A stretch of DNA of 64,000 nucleotides, taken from Prosthecobacter debontii. Lineage in GTDB: Bacteria > Verrucomicrobiota > Verrucomicrobiia > Chthoniobacterales > Chthoniobacteraceae. Numbering within the stretch: position 1 is the stretch's first letter; every line of letters begins with the position of its first letter. Where the stretch lies: positions 1 to 64,000 of the forward strand of contig CAMDQC010000001.1 in NCBI GenBank assembly GCA_945905735.1, in the 5' to 3' direction. This document shows positions 46,572 through 55,483 of this stretch, in pieces. A model generated the notes under the pieces. The model had not been told where the DNA came from, searched no databases, and worked only from the letters and a program-made list of their open reading frames with translations. Position numbers and translations under genes: made by a program.

Positions 46572-47897
46572 ATGAAAACGCCCATGAACATCCTGCCCGT
46601 GATCCTCGCGCTTGGTTGCGCGTCACTTTGTGCCGAGACGGTGAAGGACCGCGAAGGAGCGGTGCGCAAGGACAAGGCGACGATGGAGAATGATGCGCGG
46701 TGGATTTACAACGACGTGGATCGCGGTTTCGCGGAGGCGGCAAAGGCTGGTAAGCCGCTGCTCGTCGTGCTGCGCTGCGTGCCGTGTCTGGCTTGTGCCG
46801 GGATTGATGCGAGCGTGCTCACTGACACTTCGCTGGCACCGGTGCTCGACCGGTTTGTGTGTGTCCGGTTGATCAATGCGAACGCGCTCGATTTGCAAAA
46901 GTTCCAGTTCGACTACGACCTTTCGTTTTCGGCGATGATGTTTCACAGCGATGGCACGGTGCTCGGGCGCTTTGGCTCGTGGAAGCACCAGAAGGATAAG
47001 CAGGATACGACGACCACTGGCCTACGCAGCACGCTGGAGGCCGCGGTCGCGCTGCATCGCGGGTTCCCCGGCAACAAGGCCGCGCTCGCCGGGAAGCAAG
47101 GCGGGCCCACGCCCTTCAAGACGCCGGTGGAATTTCCCGCGCTGTCGGGGAAGTATCGCAGCGGGCTGGATTGGGAGGGGAAGGTCGTGCAGAGCTGCGT
47201 GCATTGCCATCAAGTCGGCGACGCATTCCGCACCTACTATCGCGATGCTGGGAAGGCGATTCCGCCGGAGCTGATCTACCCGATGCCCGCGCCCGAGACC
47301 GTCGGCTTCACGCTTTCGCCAGACCATGCTGCGAAAGTCACGGGCGTCGTCGCCGATTCTCCCGCGGCAAAAGCCGGGCTGCGTACTGGCGATGACCTTC
47401 TTGCGCTGGGCGGTCAGGCGCTCGTGTCCACCGCCGATGCGAGTTGGGCGCTGCACCGCGCACCGGAATCCGGGCCGCTCGCAGCGAGCATCCGGCGGGA
47501 GGGCAAAGTCGTTTCCGTGACTCTCGCCCTGCCCGCAGGCTGGCGGCAAAAGAGCGACATCTCGCGCCGCGTCGGCACATGGCCTTTGCGCGCGATGGCG
47601 TTCGGCGGGATGACGCTTGAGGACCTTCCCGACGCCGCGCGTATCCCGCGAGATCTCGACGTGAAGAAGATCGCCTTGCTCGTAAAAGGCGTCGGTAATT
47701 TCGGGAAACACGCAGCAGCAAAAAACGCCGGATTTCAGAAAGACGACGTCATCGTCTCCATCGACGGCGACGAGATGCGCAGGACGGAAGGCGAGCTTCT
47801 CGGCTGGCTGCTGGAGCGCCATCGCGCCGGGGGAAAAGTGAAGGTGATCGTGTTGCGCGGCACGGCACCGGTGGAGCTGATTCTACCGATGCAGTAA
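46572..47897 (+). CDS. Exported thioredoxin-like / CxxCH / PDZ protein
   Basis: A 441-residue protein with signal MKTPMNILPVILALGCASLC. The first domain (about 35-170) is thioredoxin-like with RCVPCLACAG in place of the usual WCxxC, seen in planctomycete/verrucomicrobial relatives. A short linker contains SCVHCHQV, a c-type haem motif (CxxCH), and it is followed by two PDZ domains, about 245-320 (VVADSPAAKAGLRTGDDLLA) and 365-440 (AAKNAGFQKDDVIVSIDGDE). The layout suggests a periplasmic redox protein that senses or binds substrates through PDZ domains. Its last 116 bases recur at 94% identity at 50091-50206. The start is the first of two close ATGs (also 46584). Confidence 0.8.
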   Translation: MKTPMNILPVILALGCASLCAETVKDREGAVRKDKATMENDARWIYNDVDRGFAEAAKAGKPLLVVLRCVPCLACAGIDASVLTDTSLAPVLDRFVCVRLINANALDLQKFQFDYDLSFSAMMFHSDGTVLGRFGSWKHQKDKQDTTTTGLRSTLEAAVALHRGFPGNKAALAGKQGGPTPFKTPVEFPALSGKYRSGLDWEGKVVQSCVHCHQVGDAFRTYYRDAGKAIPPELIYPMPAPETVGFTLSPDHAAKVTGVVADSPAAKAGLRTGDDLLALGGQALVSTADASWALHRAPESGPLAASIRREGKVVSVTLALPAGWRQKSDISRRVGTWPLRAMAFGGMTLEDLPDAARIPRDLDVKKIALLVKGVGNFGKHAAAKNAGFQKDDVIVSIDGDEMRRTEGELLGWLLERHRAGGKVKVIVLRGTAPVELILPMQ

Positions 47898-47926
47898 AGG
47901 CCGCAACGATCAGTTGATGCGCGCAT

Positions 47927-50025
47927 TCACTCGAGCGGCTTGATGTTGGCCGCGCGGGCGTCGAGGCGGAGGACGTAGATTTGGCTGTTCGTGTCGGTGC
48001 CCCAAAGGAGCTGCCGCTTTGGGTCGAAGACGATTCCACACGAGCGGCCGTGCGGGAAATCGCGCGTGATGCGATCGGTGTGTTTGGTGGTTTTGTATTT
48101 GATGTCGAGGGTGACCCAGCGGTTTGCGGCGCAGTCAAATGCGGGCGTCGGCGTCTGCTCGTCAGAGTCTTCTAGGAAGGACGCCATGACGATGAGATCG
48201 CTGGCTGGATCAAAGACGCAGCGGCGATGTATGCGAAGCGGTGCGCAGAGGTCATGCCGGGCGGCGAGAGGGCGGTCACGGTGAGTGTCTTCAAATCGAC
48301 GGACCACACTTTGCCGTCGTAGGGAGCTTTGCCGTAGGGCTTGCGGAAGAGCAGGACGCGGTCGCGTTTTGAATCGTAGGCCAGGGTCGAGTTGTCCACT
48401 TCCGCGCCGGGCAGACGGTCGCCGGTGACCGTGAGTTCGTTCCATTTTCCGGCGGCATGATCGAAGCGGTGGAGCTTTCCATTTTGCCCCCAGCACAACG
48501 CGCCGAGCGGTGTCGGCGTGAGCGTGAGCGTGTAGAAGCAATCGCCGTAGCTCATGGCCGCGGGCTTGTCTCCGCGCCCGATCCAGTCGCCGATGGCGGG
48601 GTCGTAGAGGTAGAAGTGATGCGGGCGTCCGGCTTTCACCATGAGTCGGCTGGGCGGGTCGTATGCGTAGTTTTGGTAAGTGTGGCCGGTCATCCAAGGG
48701 CGGAGGTTGTAGTTGAAGCCGTCGGGATAACTCGTGTTGCTGTAGAGCTGGCCGAGCGGGAACTCCACGGGGAACGGAAGTTCCCATCGGTTTGTGGCAA
48801 AGTGGAAATGCGGAACGTCGGTGCCGCCGTGGGCGCTGTGGCCGCCGCTCCAGCGCAGGAGGATGTCGCGGTCGGGATCGAGGACGGCGGTGCCCCAATC
48901 GCGATTGAGCTTCGGGCGGAAGAGTGGATCGGTGGCGATCCATTCGTTGGCGGGAAGGGATTGAAGTTTCGCCTGAAATGCCGCTGCGTCGGGCCGCGGG
49001 CCTTGCAGGTAGAAGTCGGGATGCAGCGGACCGGCGCGATACGTGCGGCTGTCGGCGGAAACGGTGTCGCCGCCGCTCCACGTTTGTTTTTCAAGGTCGA
49101 GCGTCCACGGGCCGTCGCGAAAGTCGGCGTATTGGCCGCCGACGTAGTCCGTGTTTGCGGCGTAGGTGTATCCGCCGGTCATGGTGATTTTTCCATCGCC
49201 CGTCGCGGTGAGTCGGTGGTTCGCGCGCGGCGGCGGCGCACCGGCGGGACGGAGTTGGGTCCATCGACGTTGCACGGGTTCGAAGACCCACGTGTCGTTC
49301 GTAAGGTAGTCCATGTGGTCGCCACCGAAGAGCACATAGAGCTTGGTCTTCGGCTCGTAAATGATGCCATCGGCGCGCGGGTGCGGGTCGCAAAGAATGG
49401 AGCGCGGCGCGGGCTCGGCATCGAGTGACTCGGCGGCGAGTTCGAGCTGTATCTGCGCATCAGCCATTGCCCGCAGCGCGCCGGGCGTGATTTCCGTGAG
49501 CGGCTCGCCGATCGTGCGCGCGGCTCGCTGAATATGATCCACGGTTTGTTTTCCCACATCGCGACCGAGCGCAGTCACGAGCATGCCGAGATTCTTGGAG
49601 AGCGCTGCCTGTTGGGGCGCGATTTCGCTCTTTAGAAAAGACGCATCCTCCCCGGTGGTGCGGCCCTCGAAGTATTGATGCCGGATTCGCGCGCGAAGGT
49701 TCTTCGCCTCGGTGCGGAGTGCCCATGTGCGATCGCGAAATGGCTGCATCGGGTTCTTCGCACGTAGCTCCTCGTGGATGGATTTCCATGCGCCGCCTTC
49801 CATGATTCGCGTGTGCGCGACGCCGTCCTCCGATTGCTGATCCTGTCCGCCAAACGCCAGCCCGCCGCCCGCGGGTTCTAGGCATTCCGCGCTCCATAGG
49901 ATGCGCTGTTTGAGGTCCACGCTTTCGAGCCGGTAGGGCTTTCCGATATCCGCGGCAGCCGCACGATCCGGCGCGGAGTTCACGAGAAGGAAGACGCAAA
50001 TGGTTCGGACAAAGTCAGTGCGCAT
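47927..50025 (-). CDS. Exported kelch/galactose-oxidase-like protein, frameshifted near its 3' end
   Basis: From MRTDFVRTICVFLLVNSAPD (signal peptide) the frame runs 617 codons with a helical region near residues 100-180 and a beta-propeller-like remainder: FGGDHMDYLTNDTWVFEPVQ, RANHRLTATGDGKITMTGGY, LGALCWGQNGKLHRFD, STLAYDSKRDRVLLFRKPYG. It would stop at 48172 after an unrelated tail (ASLIQPAISSSWRPS). The adjacent frame instead continues the propeller: RRCVFDPASDLIVMASFLED and later GIVFDPKRQLLWGTDTNSQI, ending at 47927. One missing base near 48222-48235 explains the switch (total length is one short of a multiple of three). It is either a recent mutation or a sequencing error. Function unknown; such proteins are thought to bind or oxidise surface glycans. 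Confidence 0.7.
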
Positions 50026-50090
50026 GGCGCGTTGTAACGTGAAGCATCCGCCGCGGCAACGACGGAACACGTCGCGAGCGTGGCACAGTC

Positions 50091-50207
50091 AGGACGGAAG
50101 GCGAGCTTCTCGGCTGGCTGCTGGAGCGCCATCGCGCAGGAGAAAAAGTGAAGGTGATCGTGTTGCGCGGCACGGCGCCGGTGGAGCTGAGTCTGCCAAT
50201 GCAGTAG
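50091..50207 (+). pseudogene. 3' remnant of a second copy of the thioredoxin/PDZ gene
   Basis: Bases 50091-50206 match 47781-47896 at 109 of 116 positions without gaps, and in the same frame encode RTEGELLGWLLERHRAGEKV to LSLPMQ followed by TAG. Only the last 38 codons remain; nothing upstream in the leader of the kelch-like gene continues the match. Most differences are silent or conservative, so the copy was probably a functional gene for a time before losing its 5' part. Confidence 0.8.
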
Positions 50208-50250
50208 GATTTTGTGATGCAATGCCGCGTGAGGCTGCTTGGATGTGGGG

Positions 50251-51324
50251 ATGCAACGGCTCGCCTTTCTCTTCGCTTTCGTTTTCACCTGCGTGGCTCA
50301 CGCCGAGGAAAAGGTGCAACGTTTTCTCTATGCAGCGACGCCTGACGGAGCGCAGGTGGAGAGCGCTTCGGGGATGGGAATATTGGTTTTCGATATCGAT
50401 GACGGGTTCAAGTTTGTCCGGCGTATCGAAGGGCCGATGCTGAAGGGCGGGACGCGCGGGATGACGGGGACGACGGAGGCGAAGGCGCTGTTTTATGGGA
50501 CGACGGATCGGCGGATGGGGCGGATGGATTTGGAGACAGACAAGGTGGTTTGGGAAAAGGTGTTCACGGGCGGCTGTGATCGTTCTTCGGCGATGTCGGA
50601 TGGGAGTAAAGTGTTTGCGCCGACGGGTTGGTGGGGGCCAAGTGATGGAGGCGGCTTTGTAGTGATCGATGGGGTGACGGGGGCGGAGTTGCGCAAGATC
50701 AGCGTGGGGCCGGGCGCGCATAATAGCATCATGTCGCCGGATGGTTCGCGGCTGTTTGTGGGCTCAACGACGACGCTGACAGTCTTCGAGCCGAAGAGTG
50801 AACGCGTGCTGATGTCGATACCGGACGTGGGCGAGTCGGGCGTGTTTCCATTTACGGTGAACAGCAAACTGTCGCTGGCGTTTGTGTGTCTTGGGAAGCA
50901 TGTGGGCTTTGACGTGGTGGACCTCGTGGCGGGCAAGCCGATTCATCGCGTGATGGCTGGCGATGCGCCCATCGCGCACCGCACGCATGGGGTCGCCCTG
51001 ACGCCAGACGAGAGCGAGCTGTGGATCAGCGATCAGGTGGGGAAGAAGCTGTTCGTTTTCGACGCGACAAAGATGCCGCCAGTTCCAAAGGGCTCGGTGG
51101 AGCTGAGTATGGGCGGGCATGGCTGGGTGAACTTCAGCCTCGATGGCGCATTCGCTTGGTGCCACACGCCGGACGTTTTCGATGCGAAGACGAAGAAGCA
51201 GATCGCGACGTTGAGGGATGAAACCGGGAAGCCGTTCGGGAGCTCCAAGCTCATCGAGGTGCAGTTTCGCGAAGGGAAAGTGGTGCGTGTGGGGAACGAG
51301 TTCGGGATCGGGCGGAGGGAGTGA
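50251..51324 (+). CDS. Exported YncE-like beta-propeller protein
   Basis: A 357-residue exported protein (signal MQRLAFLFAFVFTCVAHAEE). The body is a seven-bladed propeller of the YVTN/YncE kind: GMGILVFDIDDGFKFVRRIE, YGTTDRRMGRMDLETDKVVW, GAHNSIMSPDGSRLFVGSTT, AHRTHGVALTPDESELWISD, KKLFVFDATKMPPVPKG. Such proteins bind ligands or partners at the cell surface; no catalytic site is evident. ATG 50251 is used; a TTG at 50239 would add four residues. It follows the PDZ-gene remnant by 43 bases and converges on the methyltransferase gene with stops adjacent (51324/51325). Confidence 0.8.
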   Translation: MQRLAFLFAFVFTCVAHAEEKVQRFLYAATPDGAQVESASGMGILVFDIDDGFKFVRRIEGPMLKGGTRGMTGTTEAKALFYGTTDRRMGRMDLETDKVVWEKVFTGGCDRSSAMSDGSKVFAPTGWWGPSDGGGFVVIDGVTGAELRKISVGPGAHNSIMSPDGSRLFVGSTTTLTVFEPKSERVLMSIPDVGESGVFPFTVNSKLSLAFVCLGKHVGFDVVDLVAGKPIHRVMAGDAPIAHRTHGVALTPDESELWISDQVGKKLFVFDATKMPPVPKGSVELSMGGHGWVNFSLDGAFAWCHTPDVFDAKTKKQIATLRDETGKPFGSSKLIEVQFREGKVVRVGNEFGIGRRE

Positions 51325-51981
51325 TTACGCGCGCTCGAAAACGGCGAGCCAGTTGTTGAACGGCGTGCGGCCCCACATGGGGCGGATGGTGCCGCGCAGG
51401 CCGGAGGCTTCGAGCGTCGCGGTGAGCTCTTCGGGGCGAGGGTAGGAGATGGGTTTGCTTTTCATCCAGAAGCAGAGGACGCCGAACCAGTCCGTAAGCT
51501 TTGTGAGCGTGAAGCGCCAGCCGGGGTCTTCGATGCCGGTGCGGATGACGAGTTTGCCGCCGGGGGCGATGCGAGCGGCGGCTTCGCGGAGGAGAGTCGT
51601 CTGGGCGGCGGGGTCGAGGTATTGGAGAATGTCGAGGATGGTGACGCTGCCGGAATGCGCGGGAAGGTCGGTGCGGGCGTCGCTTGTTTCAAAGACGAGA
51701 TCCGGTGCGTGGACGGCGGCGGCTTTTCGGGCGATGGCGATTTTTTTTGCATCGAAATCGAGGCCGCGCATTGGGAATTTGCAGCCGCTTTCTCGGAGAT
51801 AAAATGAGCAGAGCCCCATGCCACAGCCGATGTCGAGGAGCGGGGCGGTGGTATCCGTGAGTGCTGTGAAGACGGCGGCGTAGAGCGGATCGGTAGCAAA
51901 TTTGCACCATGCGTAATAGCGGGCGTGATTGCCCGGAAAGCGGGCGGCAAGCTGCCAAATGTCGAGTGTCGTGTTACTCAT
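51325..51981 (-). CDS. Class I SAM-dependent methyltransferase
   Basis: A 218-residue enzyme from MSNTTLDIWQLAARFPGNHA. The SAM-binding motif I is LLDIGCGMGLCSFYLRESG (about 48-66), the acidic motif II MRGLDFDAKKIAIARK, and motif IV VTILDILQYLDPAAQ; PGGKLVIRTGIED is the post-motif. The ATG overlaps the TGA of the upstream YbhN-like membrane protein gene (ATGA at 51978-51981), so the two are co-translated. Substrate unknown; the pairing with a lipid-related membrane protein hints at lipid or polyprenyl modification. Confidence 0.82.
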   Translation of the reverse strand: MSNTTLDIWQLAARFPGNHARYYAWCKFATDPLYAAVFTALTDTTAPLLDIGCGMGLCSFYLRESGCKFPMRGLDFDAKKIAIARKAAAVHAPDLVFETSDARTDLPAHSGSVTILDILQYLDPAAQTTLLREAAARIAPGGKLVIRTGIEDPGWRFTLTKLTDWFGVLCFWMKSKPISYPRPEELTATLEASGLRGTIRPMWGRTPFNNWLAVFERA

Positions 51982-52892
51982 GGGGCTGGTGTCTTTTTTT
52001 CGCTGCGAAACGGGAGGCTGGCGACGCCGATGATGGCCCAGAGCGCGAGGATAGCCAAGCCAGTGAGGGAGGCCTTCACTGCGAGAGATGGGGCAACGCC
52101 GTACCATTTGTGCAGAAGGAACTCGATGGATTTCTCGCGGACGCCGAGCCCGGCGACGCTGATAGGAAGAGCGGCAACGCTGTCTGCGACGACGAATGCG
52201 CCGAAGACGCCAAAGGGATTTGCATTGATGGGGAGGGCGGATGCCGCACACCAAAAGATGCCGTGGTGGAGCACGAGAAGCGGCAAGGAAATGAGCATCG
52301 CAGTGGCTGTGCCGGGGGCAAAAATGCACTTTCTCACGTAGCCGAGGAGGACGTCATGAAGATCGCGCCGGAAGTAGCGAATCGAAAGGCCGATGCTCAT
52401 GAAGATTGCGAAGGAAACGCCAATCGTGGTGGCGGTGGCTTGGGTCATTTTGGCGGAGAGACCGATGGTGCCAACGATGAGTGAGACGAGGAGGATCATG
52501 ACGGGCGCGGCGCTCATGTGGTCCAGTGCGATAGAGGCAAGAAACGCGCCTTTGCGCTCGGGGAGTTGCCGCGTGCCGAGTGCGACGCGGACGGCATCTT
52601 CTCCCAGCGCGCCGACGGAGAGGAGCCCGGCGGCGTTCCCCGCGAGGGAGATGCGGAGGACGGTGGAAAATGGCAGCGCGCAATCGCAGACGCGGAGGCA
52701 CGCGTGCCAGCGCCACGCGCTGAGGAACGCCGCGCCGCCACCGCACAGGAATGCACCGAGGAGCCACCAAGGGCGGTGAAACTCTGCCGTGAGTAGGCCA
52801 TCGCGCACATCGGGGCGCGAGAGGACCCACGCGAGAAGGAGCGAGGTGATCGTAAGGCGGACGAGTGTGGCGGCGAGCGGGTGCCGGGACAT
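51978..52892 (-). CDS. YbhN/UPF0104 family membrane protein (lysyl-PG synthase TM-like)
   Basis: A 304-residue integral membrane protein with about eight hydrophobic segments (LVRLTITSLLLAWVLSRP, PWWLLGAFLCGGGAAFLSAW, PVMILLVSLIVGTIGLSA, ATAMLISLPLLVLHHGIFWC, ASLTGLAILALWAIIGV). Family signatures are WRWHACLRVC, SLAGNAAGLLSVGALGEDAVRV and ADSVAALPISVAGLGVREKS, the last being the conserved P-S-GlGv.E motif. Related proteins are flippase-like or the membrane half of lysylphosphatidylglycerol synthase; no soluble synthase domain is present. It is the second gene of the minus-strand set protease, YbhN-like, methyltransferase, 17 bases after the protease stop. Confidence 0.82.
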   Translation of the reverse strand: MSRHPLAATLVRLTITSLLLAWVLSRPDVRDGLLTAEFHRPWWLLGAFLCGGGAAFLSAWRWHACLRVCDCALPFSTVLRISLAGNAAGLLSVGALGEDAVRVALGTRQLPERKGAFLASIALDHMSAAPVMILLVSLIVGTIGLSAKMTQATATTIGVSFAIFMSIGLSIRYFRRDLHDVLLGYVRKCIFAPGTATAMLISLPLLVLHHGIFWCAASALPINANPFGVFGAFVVADSVAALPISVAGLGVREKSIEFLLHKWYGVAPSLAVKASLTGLAILALWAIIGVASLPFRSEKKTPAP

Positions 52893-52909
52893 TTGTGAAT
52901 GCGCGGGGC

Positions 52910-53974
52910 TTAGTGGAGCTTCTTCACGAGCGTGTCGAATATCTCGGTAATCTGGGTACGGACGTTTTTTTCGTCGGCGAGTGCGCGCTGGTAATAGTCG
53001 TAGCGGATGCGCCTGCCAGCATCGGCGATGTCTTGTTGGCTGGCGCTGCGCATAAATCGCAGGAATGTGGTGACGGCTGCGGCATGGTCGCTGGCGCTGA
53101 TTCGGGCAGAGGACGCGACTTTTTCGCCAAAGGCTTTTACGTGAGGTGCGATGGCGGGGTTCGTATGTTGAGCAAAGGCGATGGATCCGTCTCGGAGGTC
53201 TCTAAGAAGAAAGGTGAGATCGGCGGTGAGCTTCTGCACTTTTTCGACTTCGGCACGGTCTTTTGCGAAGGTAGGCCAGTCCACAGGCTGCCAATTTTTT
53301 ACGCTATCGAGGCGGTATCCGAAGCGGCGCACTTTTGGCGCTTTGGAATCGCCGGAAAGCCACTGCTGGTCGCGAACGGAGAGGTACGTGGCAATGCCGA
53401 GAACGAGGCCGGTTTTGGCGTGAATGATCGGGCTGCCACTGTTGCCGGGAACGAACTCCGCAGTGACTTCGATGAGGTCGGGACCGAGACCCGCGATGGT
53501 CCCGGACAGCGGGGCGATGACACGCGCGCCTTCGCTGTTGCCGAGAACAAAAACTTCGTCGCCGATTGCCGCCACGTTTTCGATCTTGGTGGCCGCGACG
53601 AGCGTGGGCACGGGCGCATCGGGAGGGAGCGCGTAGTGCAGGATATCATGCCCGACAGCGAGGGACGGCGCTCCGACGGTCTGGACGGCAGTTTTATCGA
53701 GCCGCGTAAAGCGGGGCGTTTGCATTCCCGCGGCGACGTGGATGTTGGTGAATAGTGCGGGCTTGCCGCGAAACTCACACACGAAGCCGCTGCCTGCGCC
53801 GCCGCTGGCTGCGTCGGAGACGAAAACCAGGTTGGCAGAGTGTTTCCCGACGAGCGAAGCGGCGTTTTGCGCGGACGCGGCGGGAATGACAAAGAGGGCG
53901 AACGCTGAAAGAATCAACAGGCGTGGGTTCACGAGGCGGAGTCTGTGTTTTGTGGTGGGGAAATCAATGCACAT
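52910..53974 (-). CDS. Exported trypsin-like serine protease
   Basis: A 354-residue protein from MCIDFPTTKHRLRLVNPRLL, with a hydrophobic signal (LLILSAFALFVIPAASAQ). GTG at 53932, giving a shorter signal, is equally possible; the frame open to 54115 crosses trxA and a terminator and is rejected. The protease domain (about 35-220) shows the triad as FTNIHVAAG (His), AVGHDILHY (Asp) and FVPGNSGSPI (Ser in GNSGS), the trypsin/HtrA pattern. No PDZ follows; instead a helical C-terminal region of about 120 residues. Probably acts in the periplasm; substrate unknown. It heads the protease, YbhN-like, methyltransferase set. Confidence 0.85.
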   Translation of the reverse strand: MCIDFPTTKHRLRLVNPRLLILSAFALFVIPAASAQNAASLVGKHSANLVFVSDAASGGAGSGFVCEFRGKPALFTNIHVAAGMQTPRFTRLDKTAVQTVGAPSLAVGHDILHYALPPDAPVPTLVAATKIENVAAIGDEVFVLGNSEGARVIAPLSGTIAGLGPDLIEVTAEFVPGNSGSPIIHAKTGLVLGIATYLSVRDQQWLSGDSKAPKVRRFGYRLDSVKNWQPVDWPTFAKDRAEVEKVQKLTADLTFLLRDLRDGSIAFAQHTNPAIAPHVKAFGEKVASSARISASDHAAAVTTFLRFMRSASQQDIADAGRRIRYDYYQRALADEKNVRTQITEIFDTLVKKLH

Positions 53975-53988
53975 TCTCCCCACAGAAC

Positions 53989-54025
53989 AAAAAACCGCCG
54001 CTTCCCGTTCCCGGAAAGCGGCGGT
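53989..54025 (-). terminator. Rho-independent terminator after trxA
   Basis: On the minus strand a stem of 12-13 pairs (54013-54025 with 53994-54006, core CCGCCGCTT) closes a short loop and is followed by TTTTTT (53989-53994). It lies 25 bases after the trxA stop and about 15 before the protease start, separating the two units. Confidence 0.88.
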
Positions 54026-54050
54026 GTTTGAAATTTGGATGCGATGCTTT

Positions 54051-54380
54051 TTAAGCGAGTGCGTCGAGTTTGCTGAGAATCTCGGATTTTGGCTGGCGGC
54101 CGACGAGTTGGCCAACGGGCTGACCTCCCTTGAAAAAGAGGAGCGCCGGGATTCCGGTGATACGAAATTGGGCCGCTAGTGCCTGTGCCTCATCGACGTT
54201 CACTTTGCCGACTTTGGCTTTGCCGGCGCGCTCATTAGCAATCTCGTCTATGACGGGCGAAAGCTGGATGCACGGGCCACACCAGGGTGCCCAAAAATCC
54301 ACCAGTACGGGGACTGGCGAATTAAGCACTTCGGCTTGGAAGTTAGAATCGGTGAGCGTTACAACGTTTGGACTTGCCAT
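54051..54380 (-). CDS. trxA: Thioredoxin
   Basis: A 109-residue cytoplasmic thioredoxin with the active site [20 protein letters not shown] (WCGPC at about 29-33), the cis-Pro loop [16 protein letters not shown] and the buried Asp in VDFWA. Length and motifs are normal for TrxA, the general protein disulfide reductase. The start [14 protein letters not shown] at 54380 fits the family; an ATG two codons earlier is possible. It lies 33 bases after the stop of the Pro-rich membrane protein on the same strand and ends at a strong terminator. Confidence 0.95.
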   Translation of the reverse strand: MASPNVVTLTDSNFQAEVLNSPVPVLVDFWAPWCGPCIQLSPVIDEIANERAGKAKVGKVNVDEAQALAAQFRITGIPALLFFKGGQPVGQLVGRQPKSEILSKLDALA

Positions 54381-54413
54381 ATACATGGAGCGTTCCGGGA
54401 GGGGGTTTTATTC

Positions 54414-55196
54414 CTAAAAAGTTCTCGGTAATGCTTCAGTATAGACCACGTACGAGAAGTACAGGGCCGCAACTGTCGCGAGGAATCCCATGATGCTGAG
54501 CACCGTGGAAGCCGTGTCGGATTTTGCTGGCGAGCTGTCCACGCTCATGGTGCTCATGGCTTGGCTAATGGCCGGTGCAGGAGATTTGGAGAGCGGCTGC
54601 GTCTGCTGCATCTTGACGGTTGCTTTTGGAAGCGCAGGCGCGCCCTTCGGCATATCGCTCGGCAGGGTGATGCGTGCCGTCTCTTTCTTGGGCGAAGCAG
54701 GCCGCACAGGTGGCGCGGTAATGCCGGATTGGCCGGGAGCCGGTGGAACTGGTGGGCGTATGCCCGATGGCGGTGGTGGTGGCATCGCGCCGGAGCCAGC
54801 GGGCGGAGCGGGCTTCAAAGGAATCGTTGGTTTGCCGGTCAGCGGCGGTGGCTTGGGCGGGGTTACGCTGCTGAGAGGTTTTGTGACGGGCGCGGAGCCG
54901 AGTTTCGGCGGGGCCGGAGGCCCGCTGAGCGGCTTCGTGGTCACTCCGCTCGGAGCAACGGGCGCCGAAATCGGTGGAGCTGCGGGCGCTGGCGGTGGCG
55001 AGATTGAGGACATCGGAATTTTGGAGGTTTCTTTTTTCGGGACTTGGCCGACTGGTTGCGGCGCAGAAGTTCCGGGCACATTAATGCGCACGGTTTCCCG
55101 CTTTACGGATGGTTGGTCCGCCTTTGGTGGCAGGGTAATCCGGATGGTTTCCTTTTTTGTGGAATCGTCGTCTTGCGTATTTGGTGAATCGGCCAT
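54414..55196 (-). CDS. Pro-rich protein with KKET repeats and C-terminal membrane anchor
   Basis: A 260-residue protein with no signal peptide. Four copies of a short charged motif stand out: [11 protein letters not shown] (14-24), [11 protein letters not shown] (32-42), [11 protein letters not shown] (54-64) and [11 protein letters not shown] near 170-180. Between and after them is a roughly 100-residue Pro/Ala spacer, and a single transmembrane helix near the C-terminus ([20 protein letters not shown]) leaves a short tail EALPRTF. The layout is a tail-anchored protein with a long flexible arm carrying repeated short linear motifs, which probably bind a partner. Function unknown. It is co-directional with trxA. 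Confidence 0.65.
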   Translation of the reverse strand: MADSPNTQDDDSTKKETIRITLPPKADQPSVKRETVRINVPGTSAPQPVGQVPKKETSKIPMSSISPPPAPAAPPISAPVAPSGVTTKPLSGPPAPPKLGSAPVTKPLSSVTPPKPPPLTGKPTIPLKPAPPAGSGAMPPPPPSGIRPPVPPAPGQSGITAPPVRPASPKKETARITLPSDMPKGAPALPKATVKMQQTQPLSKSPAPAISQAMSTMSVDSSPAKSDTASTVLSIMGFLATVAALYFSYVVYTEALPRTF

Positions 55197-55483
55197 AAAA
55201 TAGAGTTCGTGGTGGAGTTTGGTGTATCTCAGCGTCGGGAGTGGGTGTCAACGGGGTTTTCCGTGAAATTCCCGTTCTCTTGGGCGGTGCGGGTGGTTTA
55301 GCCTGCTTTAGCAGAGCTGAAATTTCTCTGGGATATTCTGCGTCGGTTCGTTTTTGAAATAAGTCGGCTCGGATATTGCGGTTGCGGAATTGTTCATTTC
55401 GACTACGATTCTTGTTTGCGCTTGGGCGTAAATTTATATAACTCCCATAATTCCCATCGCAACAATAACCATATTTCGCATTT
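55197..55483. other. Divergent intergenic region, AT-rich toward the GloVer gene
   Basis: A 287-base gap between the leftward Pro-rich gene and the rightward GloVer gene. The right third is AT-rich; TTGTTT (about 55410) and TATAAC (about 55435) could be a weak -35/-10 pair with a 19-base spacer for the GloVer gene. No ribosome binding site precedes the ATG at 55484. Nothing else was recognised. Confidence 0.35.
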
